DNA from: JAGVNX01 sp035290965
GTDB taxonomy: Archaea > Iainarchaeota > Iainarchaeia > Iainarchaeales > GCA-2688035
Reading direction: 5' to 3'
DNA length: 29,734 bases
Assembly (NCBI GenBank): GCA_035290965.1
Contig: DATDTD010000048.1
Coordinates: forward strand, 1 to 29,734
A program made the position numbers and the translations under genes. The notes beneath the pieces are model-generated. The model saw only the letters and a list, made by a program, of their open reading frames with translations. It did not search any database and had not been told where the DNA came from. Positions 8,601 to 16,100 of the stretch are shown in pieces. Numbering within the stretch: the stretch's first letter is position 1; each line of letters starts with the position of its first letter.

Positions 8601-10016
8601 CACTCTTGAAAAAACCGCGATTCCATTTATGTCGCTTACTCTGTTTGCAAATCCTGCGCTGTAGCCCTCTTCATTGTACAATCCCACAACTGCATTCTTT
8701 ACTCTTTTTCCGTCCTGGTCAATTACTCTTACTTTCAATGATGCTCCGCATTCACCCGAAAATTTTGTAAGCTCTATAGTCTGGGTTGAAGCGCTTATTC
8801 TCACTCCGGAAAGCACTTTGAGGCAGTAATTTTCAGAATCAATAAGAAGCGTGTATGCCGCGTCTTCCATTACAAAAAATTCTGCTTTGCCGTTTGAATC
8901 GCTTGTTTTCTGCCCTGCCTGGACATTTTCCTTTTCAAGCAGTACGCTTGCCCCGACAATTGCAGCCTTGCTCAGGGAATCCTTCAATTGCAGTGTTATT
9001 TTTCCCGCAATATTCCTTGAAAGCGCAAGCGTTACAGAGGCTGTTTTTCCCGCCTGAACAGCTGTTGTTTCAGAAACAGCCTGCCCGTACTGCGAGGTTG
9101 CAATTGTTTTTACAAAATAATTTCCCGCTGCCTTTGTGAATTCAACTATTCCCGCGGAAGAAATTTTAGAATCAATCGGGCCTATTCCTCCGGAACCATT
9201 GTCCCTGTACAATTGCACTGTTATCTGTTCTGTTACAGGATTTCCGTTGAACGTGAGCTGCACCCTCAAAATTCCCGTTAATTCCCCTTCAAGCGATGTT
9301 GTTATTGACTGCATGAAAACAGTCTGTTCCCCCGCACGCAGAACCTTTGAATTTATTTTCTGGAATGCGGAACTGTCAAAGCCTGCAATCAGGCCATTGC
9401 ATCCGCTCGGCTCTACTATTTCAAGCCTGCCAGTAAGCACAGTCATTGTGCTTGGTGCAGAAACAGCAGTGTTTGTGCAGGAAAACTGCACTGTTACTGC
9501 ATCTGTTATCGGCTGGTTGTATTCGTCCTTCAAAAGCACTGTAATGTGGTTTTCCTGCGAGGGAGACTGAAGTATTATTTCAAGCTTCTGGTTTGCGTTG
9601 CTTATTGTTGTTTCTTTTGTGGAACTGTCAAAGTTTTCCTTGCTTGCAGTAACTCTCACTGCAGCGCCCATTGGCAGCATCACTGCCTCTGTTTCCCCGA
9701 ATTCGTTTGTTGTTTTTGTGCTGTTATTGTCTCCGAAGGAAATCTTTACAAGCGAGTTGGGAAGCGGGTTCTGCGCAGAGTCAAGCACCTGTACAGTGAA
9801 GCTTGCCTGTACAAAAAATCCCGCAATAAATCCCCATGAAAAAAACAGCGCGAGCGCTATTATTATGATAATGAAAAGCACAAAGCTCGGGATTATTTTG
9901 TCGATTTTTTCTATTACGCCGTAAACTGGAATTTTTGAATCCACTTTGTCCCAGAAGCCGTACCATTTGTCTTCGCAGGCAAAATAAATGTTTTTCAAAG
10001 AACTTCCAAGCCCCAT
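2601..10016 (-). CDS. P1: giant membrane-anchored surface protein (2471 aa)
   Basis: The first ~42 residues are cytoplasmic (CEDKWYGFWDKVDSKIPVYG, then IIPSF). One span follows (about 43-69), and the rest should be outside. Six carboxypeptidase-regulatory-like beta domains fill about 70-600. Next come the shared H-x-R-x-G module (about 608-776; HLRTGTS, DAKWVNGEW, WYRAY, KQALYA), a C-x4-C pair near 787 and a seventh regulatory-like domain. Ig-like units have C...C pairs starting near 1150, 1287 and 1382. A Pro/Thr/Gly/Ala linker (about 1549-1623) is flanked by Met-rich segments, followed by a YCDATQF module (~1870) and a C-terminal domain shared with P2 (NFNALLIRDAYP ... VCVVGAS ... WNPK). 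The start is ATG 10016 with GGATGAT five bases upstream, not the TTG at 10022. It has no enzyme motif; a structural or adhesive role is inference. Confidence 0.93.
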   Translation of the reverse strand: MGLGSSLKNIYFACEDKWYGFWDKVDSKIPVYGVIEKIDKIIPSFVLFIIIIIALALFFSWGFIAGFFVQASFTVQVLDSAQNPLPNSLVKISFGDNNSTKTTNEFGETEAVMLPMGAAVRVTASKENFDSSTKETTISNANQKLEIILQSPSQENHITVLLKDEYNQPITDAVTVQFSCTNTAVSAPSTMTVLTGRLEIVEPSGCNGLIAGFDSSAFQKINSKVLRAGEQTVFMQSITTSLEGELTGILRVQLTFNGNPVTEQITVQLYRDNGSGGIGPIDSKISSAGIVEFTKAAGNYFVKTIATSQYGQAVSETTAVQAGKTASVTLALSRNIAGKITLQLKDSLSKAAIVGASVLLEKENVQAGQKTSDSNGKAEFFVMEDAAYTLLIDSENYCLKVLSGVRISASTQTIELTKFSGECGASLKVRVIDQDGKRVKNAVVGLYNEEGYSAGFANRVSDINGIAVFSRVPSGTYKAFAIKSSFSGWSDTAKFQQRISDATLLTVTMIIPDGTLRIKAVDSDGNPMTGADVFFYDSTTMEKIGSGSRPIENADGTIDFVSRADKKIFFRIEKSGMADYTSVVYPIVPSTVQEITAAMEKEIISGDIKISFLGFYKGSEIASVLAPGETYTAKLQVKVPVNKDYSKIGVHLRTGTSTVMTLDALAIKEINFPGKPSVIKATSFRPNNNYEQDAKNITADDAKWVNGEWTEFSTGTTNIEATIKVKETAKASDELVFWYRAYAVDSDGKYIRDKLDSQLGNSENTAKKQALYADAYQAAYNVGSETLCDETFCFSASILDIEAGISESATSSYNAKIFKDYAMTFAILNASKTLPYYGAELRILNEDEALLFGDYTINSAQNTSVSGTAAGGKIDWTNAGDLLPGTSIKGNLAFSTQKTADSQIKFQLRSAERIVFEKTIAIGISATKELSVTIVPEFLPSGIENKIIATVLDKETGLEIENALVKIEDRAHNVLSTATTNSSGKAELRLPSQQPGEKLFLIAEKPEYKRFEMEILVDDKIALLQPDKIGIALNAKTMQEADAEFTIKNNSNVELTVTNLSLEGKFSGLIDAQKAKNWLDTYLGEKISGKETKAFSLKATLTDLGKQVTETKTIDATLKATVSALGGEWDYEVPVVINIGVGGEVDNPNCFKITKREWQGFTEGQTIQIEFEIQNNCSANGIPVALNNVEAQVNWKGNEAGLFSVATEQSQADLVSGYFKRIAGRLAPEEKLTVTLSFIPSTGYGAVAAADIIFRAENPTDSETGKGTQELTDSLSANLTISNLLQCIGFDSDIITIKPEGTGSFSIETIGCGPSTDFRLESELELSKKRFTLKEKDSAKIDVIASGAIPGQYIVSIFAQGFGETQEKFIKNLRVRVQSDGCIELTKFEFDVFKNPNDAYSGYDTANLINHCYDKLENITVSWSEKDSGKAQSEGEKFAMLMGMANMMGQAGGPTAIFNKITSGTTSDYCLMDRGDVLYKKDNLFYSQNGQQVMQPAEGMCHPWIKADVYDTSGKISSTEYGFIKGNQLFDTQGKPIAGITYNPQTKKWGTTIPGATNPAAPAGTTGTPAGTTPTPPAGGTTPPATSQPATGGFVLPSVGMPTAATGTSGTYAGIPTQPTVPKQTTPSAGSASNNDQDSGMDSAMLPLLLGFTQMSGGEPSFLGSMLQGYMMGMQLASSKQAQGEFSYEAVLKDLGYSTVKLLMPNAKIEDGKFSEEYSTDITIKDLGEKSIEQREDNASLNNEKRKIAILNEAGVVQQDPSKPLFRIIQVRGQRTEYETRYETDSEEKPVTIRTKKTTPYVENFRIQVNAFNPVATIIEAGPIPNCVLGSLSGVTGEKAVPKILLQWDWASVKENTCDETNPNHVYCDATQFSIETLKKLETVKNFIDTHKPFDCPTGETAASVSEQTLSGISLDAGITKIQAVKTGNDANILVTIESLNTKEMQGTLTITINGSDSAVIATKTANFNLLSRQVVSQVFSEIPQGEYTVNAAVTFQLCENCENNDIGNDSISARLNMTSSGVGKCTPFNTKRLKDFIEATEANGNSTWSASEKENVLNAINFNALLIRDAYPSDFRKDFHDFCLNKSFFDCPDMYSRQNGWGEYFNSAENFKFDYGTTENSPLQAGKYNVVLNAEFSNENWDFFEENKLGAKITVEMTQLETPNPDSPFYYLPFDGRIGIDSENGRQGYGVNYRQESQETININNSSSQGVTTTNIASSTPAFGAWVSAGKISDFKTLNVDKRGIIMEVKAGEDSTSIALMPSYATPIIMNVSYSTGEDAFGFYSAEIDNAPQTALQRMIRWTGIGINCKDFKDTGMSDGWQDTWDTHGGITGNVKCAIGTQITDYGLEWCNPSRKGDVYLRGLVFTPQATNSVLKRKTYGDNMQLIGTGSSGTQVALNGVPGQEFNSFGVSSISSVEDVLKLVKDGSVCVVGASNRASSQFFWNPKPVVDALLTAEKKAQFEKSCIPAQ

Positions 10017-10063
10017 GAGCAATCATCCGAGCGAATTAACAGATTAATACTATTCAATGAATG

Positions 10064-10071
10064 TATATTAA
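10064..10071 (-). promoter_or_regulatory. Candidate promoter of P1
   Basis: The minus strand reads TTAATATA here, an archaeal TATA-like box. It predicts a transcript start near 10042 and a leader of about 26 bases that includes the GGATGAT binding site (10022-10028) before ATG 10016. The neighbouring gap is AT-rich, so the exact box is uncertain. Confidence 0.45.
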
Positions 10072-10084
10072 TAGCATTCGCCTA

Positions 10085-10157
10085 TTAAAAACTTTTTCCT
10101 TTGGGCGCGGCCTTTGCGCATGCGACGCGGATTAAAAAAGAGCATGAAAAAAAGAAA
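10085..10157 (-). terminator. T-rich terminator region after P2
   Basis: Within 80 bases downstream of the P2 stop codon, the minus strand carries three T-runs: TTTCTTTTTTT (around 10146-10157), CTCTTTTTTAA (around 10131-10141) and GTTTTTAA (around 10085-10092). Repeated T-runs are the usual archaeal termination signal. A GC-rich palindrome, CGCATGCG, lies between the second and third. No strong stem directly precedes a T-run. Confidence 0.5.
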
Positions 10158-10163
10158 TTTCCG

Positions 10164-13100
10164 CTATTTTGCGGCTTCTGCGGGATTCCATTTTATTGTC
10201 ATTGCGCCTGCAGCTGCGGGGCTGGTTACAACGCAGGCTGTTTTTTCCTTTATTTTTTCGAGATAATCCTTTATTGTGCCGCCTGCCAAACCAGCCGCAG
10301 GCGAAATTAAAAGCGTCTCTGTCTTCACTCCGGGAACAACAGATATGCTTTTTCCTCCCGAGCTGATTGTTGCCTTTGCATTCGCGCATACTGCCTTGAG
10401 CGAATAGCTTGCTGCCGATGACGGGAAAAATCCTGCCGCAATAAATGTTGTTGCTGACTTCATGCCTGTTTCATTCAGGCCGAACCAGTTTGTATTAATG
10501 CCGGGGTCGCAGGCTTGTCCATCGGCAGGCAAAATTAATTTTTCAGAAGCCGCTTTTTCAGAAGCCCATTTTAATAACGGCAAATCCGCCTGCTGTGCCT
10601 GTGTTTCTGTTGTCCAGTTGTAAAGCACAATTGCCTTTCCCGCGCTGTTGGGGGTTAATTCCATTGTTATTTTTGCTGGCCATGAGGGCGAGAATTTCCA
10701 TGCGGCAGTTGAAATTTCCAGTATTGTCCCTGTTTTTGTCGCATTATAAGTGTTATCCAGAGTTGCTGCAATGCTTCCGTTTCCCGTTGTGGAATTTATC
10801 GGGGTGTCTGCGCTTGCCGGCTTTACAAGCGGCAGCTGTGCAGCGCCATTTGCAAACCCTATTCCGTAATCCCTGTCTGAATTCTGCTCTGCCATTTTTC
10901 CGTCTATGGGCGCGCTGAGGAAGGTATTGCTCGGGATTTTTTCGCCGTAATAAGAGGCAATCTTTTGCATGTTGTCTAGCAGGCTAAAGTTTATGTCCCA
11001 ATTTGTTTTGCTCCAGTTGTAATTGAGCAGTACTTTGTATTTTCCTGATTCCTGCAGAGGCATTGAAGGCTTTGCCGAAAATGCAAGCTTTTCTGTTTTC
11101 CCGAAATCAGAGATTCCTTTTCCAGTCAAGCCTTTGTCAGCATAATAGGAGGCGAAATTTGTTTGGAATGCCTGCGAGTAATTGTCCTTTATCAAAAACG
11201 CGTTGACATCTATATTTTCCTTGTAAAATTTCAGCAGGTTATCATAGCCTGCGGGCGCAGCCCGCATTTTTCCTTTCTGCATTACCCATTCCAGGAGCAG
11301 GGAATTCTTTTCCATGTTCAGCTTGTCATTGTCGACTGCGATAAGCTTGAATTTTGAATTCACAAGAATACTGTTCAATAAGTCAAGCGAAACCGGCACT
11401 ATTCCTGGTAATTTTTGGTCAATTTCGACAATATAACAAACAAGTGCCTTGGAGAGATCGTTTGTAAAATATTTTTCGTCTGTTGATTCTGAACTAGCAT
11501 AACAAGTTCCTTCGTCAGTTGTTCCTTCTGCTGCGGCAACAAGATTTTTCTGGAGTTTTGCATAATCCGCAAGAGTCAGATAGCCTTTAACAAATTTGCC
11601 CTCGGTTGTTTTTTGTTCCCCTTTTATTAGCCCTAAGTGTCCTAAGGTTGTCAAGTCGGAGCCACTTAGGCTTTGGTCGAATTTTGTCAAGTCTATTTCA
11701 AGAAGCACATAAACAGGATACTTTAGCTTTCCGGAAGTTTCAACAAACGAATCCTGCAGGTCTGTAATTGCGGCAACAATTGCTTTCTGGTCACTTGCGC
11801 CTTTTACTGCATTGAATTTTGTTTTTATATTTTCGTATTCATTGCCCGCGAAAACCTGTTTTAATATTTCTTCATTTGCCTTAAAGTCCAGTGAAACCAG
11901 ATCGTTTCCAGTGCTGTCATTGAAAACAGCATGTTCTATTTTTGGATTTGAATCTGTTTCAAGCGCAATGTCTTCTATCGGGGTTTGTTCCAGTGCCCAT
12001 CTGAACAATTCGGCAGTGTTCTGATGGCTCTTTGCCTTGTCTGCAGTATTTATTGCATTAAGAGCCTCGTTTGTTTGCTGGCTGCCTGCAGGTGCTGATA
12101 ATTCCAGTGCAGTCACAACAATGCCCTGGTTTTTTTCCAGTTCTGCTTTGTTTGTGTTGACATACTCAAGTATTTTTTTGCCCTTTTGGTTCAGTGCAAT
12201 TCCAAACTGGGCTGCGTCGCAGAACATTCCGCCGTTCCCTGCATTCGGAGTTGTTTTTCCTTCTATTGTTTCATCGCAGGTTTTTGCCTGCACTGAATCC
12301 CAGTCCCAGTTCCACAATAATCTGTCAAAGCCGTAAGCGTGATAAGTATCCATGCCTGTTTCGTCTGCTTTGCATGCCTCCAGGCCTGCAGTTCCAACCG
12401 GCGGAATAACTGTTCCCGCCTTGTATTCTGTTGTTTCACAATTGTTTACAAAGTTCGGCTCATTCAGATTGTCTGCTGTTATTCCTTCGTGCAAAACCCA
12501 GACCTTTACTTTTACTGGGAATTCAGGCGCGCTAGCAAAATAAACAGGCCTTCTCACTCCTACAAGAAGCGTTGTCTCGATTTTTGCGCACTGCATTGTC
12601 ATTCTGCCTGTCCTTTCGACAGTCATTTTGACATTGTGCTTGTCGGGCGTAAGTGCAAAGGAAAGATTCACTCCCTTGGAATCTTCATATGTTGTTTTGT
12701 TCAATGTCAGTTCGTCGCTTAATCCGCATGCATTTGCCTGATTGATAATCATGACTGGATTGCTTGGATTAAGGAATTCATATTTTTGGCCCTGCCAATA
12801 ACTGTTTTCCGATGGAATAAATCCCTTGTAATTCGGGAGCACGCTGCTGAAAAGCGCCTGCACATCCAGGGCATCCTGCTTAATGCACTGCTGGGGCGGA
12901 ACATTGGGCGTAATCAGAGGCCCCGGCAGAACGGGAATTCCCTGCCCTGCGAGCCCCTGCGGATTGCGCTGCAATGCGTTGCGCATGCATGCGTCAATGC
13001 TTTCTCCCATTCCCCACAAATCTTCAAAAGAAACCCGGAAATAAGCTGTTTGTGTTCCAGCAGGAGTATTGTAATGAACCTGCGCTGAAGAGGAAACATT

Positions 13101-16100
13101 GCTCCTGTAATAGGAGCCCATTGAAGCCATTCTCAATCCGAATGCTGTTTCATACGGCAGATTGTTGTTTGAATTATTGCATAATTGCTGCCTGTACTGC
13201 ATGTTGGGAGTAACATCAAATTCAACAACCTGTGTTATTCCGTTTCCTTCAGGGAATTTTTTGTCGGAATTAATGTAAATCGAATCAATCAATGGGCAGG
13301 CGCCTTCATAGCCTCCGCTTGATGCATAATTCCAGCCGTTGCTTCCATTGGGAAATGCGCCTCCCATATTTCCACCCTGAGCCCCGCCGATATATCCGCT
13401 TGTTGTTCCCGGATAGAAAAGCCCTGCATTCGGCTGTGTCTGGTTATAATAGCCCTGCCCGAAAGGCGCGCTTGTTCCGTTCGGAACATACTGTTCATTC
13501 GGAGAATAGCCGGGATTTTGAGGGGCTGCTCCCGGATAAACATTCAAAGGAGTTGTTGCAGGAACATACGGCTGCGGAGTCGAATTAATGTATCCTCCGC
13601 CTGAAACAGGCCCGTTAACTCCCGTGTATCCTGTTGCAGGATCATAGGGCGTTCCAATGTTTTGCGGCATTGTCTGGAATAAAAGTGTTCCTGTTTTTGT
13701 TTCCTGCTGTCCTGAGAACATTCCCGTGCCAGTGTTTGTTCCCGGAACCCTGCATGCGAATTCTACTATTTTGCTTGTTTTCTGGAGTGAAACTCCCAAA
13801 TGATAGCAGTAGTTATAGATTCTTGCAGGCTGCGGCGCGCCATAGAAACTGTTCAATGAGATTCTTGTGGGCTGCAGATCAATGCAGTCGTCGCTTATTT
13901 CTTCGGGGCGTAAAACAGTTGCAAGTATTTCCGCAATGTTGCTTGGGTTTTCCTTGCTGCCCTTTGCTTTTGCCTTTACCTTTATTGAAAACAGTCCCAG
14001 AAGATATCCGGCGTCAACCTTTACAGAGTCGCTCTGCCCCGCATCAAGCGAAAGCTTGTTTTTTGCAAGCTGTAGGTTTTGTTCTGCTTCAAGTGAAATT
14101 TCAACTGGAACAGTGCATGTGTTTTCTATCTGGAAAGCGCTCTGGCTTAATCCTGAACTAAAGCTTCCTGCCGCTGCATTGTCAAAGTATCTGCTCTGGA
14201 AAGGAAGGTTTGCCTGTGCATTCGGATAGCTCGGAGTTGTTCCCGAAAGATATCCTCCTCCTGTGCCTGTTGTTCCGTATCCCGCGGGTGTTCCGGCAGT
14301 GCCTGTTCCCGTTGTGCTTAGGTATCCGCTGTTTGTTCCTGTTCCGTATCCGCTGTTTGCTGTCGGATTGTATCCGAAGCTGTTATACTGGTTATACCCT
14401 GTATTGAATGCAGCGGGATAAACCTGTATTTCTGTGGGAGTAATTTTTACGCAGTCTGCCAGATTGTTTACGTTTGTTTCTGTTTCAAGCGAAACAGAAA
14501 TTTTTTCAAGTTTTTGTTCAGTCGGATTTGTTGCCTGGAAAATTATTTCAGGCATTGCCTGCGAGGCTGCAAGCTGTTCGGGAGAGAACTGCATTGTAAG
14601 CGTTAATTCTTCGCCTGCAGCAAGCAGCGGCAGCACTGAAGTGAATTCTGTTCCGATAACTGTTTTTTCTGTTTCGTTAGAGCTTGAATCTGTTATTTCA
14701 AAGGAGCCGTTTTCAGTTGCATCTTTCCAGTCTGTTTTTGCCTGCAGGTTCTGCAGTGCAATTGCCGCCCCTCCAACTGTACAGCTGTTTGTGAGTGTTG
14801 CTTCAAGCGATTGTTTTTTTGTTCCTGTTGTTATAACCCATTTTACTGGCTCTATTGAAAGGCAGTCCGCAGAATCAACGCTGCTTCCCAATGCGATTCT
14901 TATCTGCATAGGAATGTTTTTTGCAAATGTTTTTTTTGTGTCCTGATTTGTTGCTTCTATTGCAAGGTTTCCCTTTATTGTTATGGGCCTGCTCTGCAGC
15001 AATCCCTTTTCAGTGAGCCTTGCTGTAAGGAAAAAATTCATGTCAGAATCAACAGGAATCTGGGTTCCTATTGCACCTTCTGAAAAGAAAAATTCTATCA
15101 AGTTTTCCTGCGACAAATTGTTCACTGCAAGAGAGGAAATCTGCAGTGGAATCTGCGTTGCGTTTGAAAGCCTTACTCCTATGTCTTTTTCAAATTCTGC
15201 CGCGCTAAGTGTTTCAGTTATCTGCGGGGGAGTGGCAAGGAGAATTTCGTTTGTTATCTGCTGCGAGATTTCAGCCTGCTTATATCCCGGCTTTGAGGCA
15301 GTTATCCTCAGCACTCCGCCTGCTGCGGGGGCCTGGAGCTTGTAATTCAATTCCCCGTTTGCATTTGTTTTTCCGGAAAACAATGAATTTCCGTTGAGAT
15401 AGATTGTAACAATTGCCTCTCTTATTCCTGTTTCATTCTCGCTTACCTTTACTAATAGTTCATTATCTATTAAGGGGACAATTATTTTCGGCAGGAGGCT
15501 TATCTGCATTTCCTTTGCAGCCTCTACATTCACAACTATTGAATCGCTGAAAACTTTTCCGTTATCAGTCGATATTGAAATGTCAATCGGGTTTGCGCCG
15601 TCTTTTTCCGCCAAAAAAACAATGTTTCCGAATACAACGCTGTTTTTCTGCATTGTGCCGATTTCCTTTTCAAGCAAATAATCGTTGACAGTTCCCTTTG
15701 ATTCTACCCCGAAGGCATCCCTTATTGTGTAATCGAAGAATTTTACTGCGCCTGTTTCATTGCTGATTTTCAATATTGCGTTTCCGAATTCCTGTTCAGA
15801 GTTGTTTGAAACAGTGAATGAAAGCCTGTAGGAGTTTCCCACTGTTGCTGGAAATTCGCTCACAACGCTTGTCTTTGTGCCTGTTGAAAGCTCCTCGATT
15901 GTATAGCTCTTGCAGAAAAATCCCGAGCACAAATTTGAAGGCCCTACTGTAAAGCTCGCAAGGTTTGCGTTTGCATACAATGCCTGCTTGTTAACGCTGG
16001 ATTCAGAGCTTCCGAGCTCTTTATCCACAGGAAATCTCACATAATTGCCGCTTCTTCCGAAGCCCCTGTACCAGACCTGAAGCACTTCTCCCAAGAGCGC

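Noticed and set aside
10100..10125. CGCATGCG palindrome as a possible operator or origin element
   Set aside because: It is a single short GC palindrome in a 147-base gap between genes with no repeated copies nearby, so it cannot be told from chance.
14310..14370. Possible CRISPR-like or attachment-site repeat
   Set aside because: The repeats are in frame, only 14 bases long with a 24-base period, and encode a Gly/Tyr linker. They are not an array.
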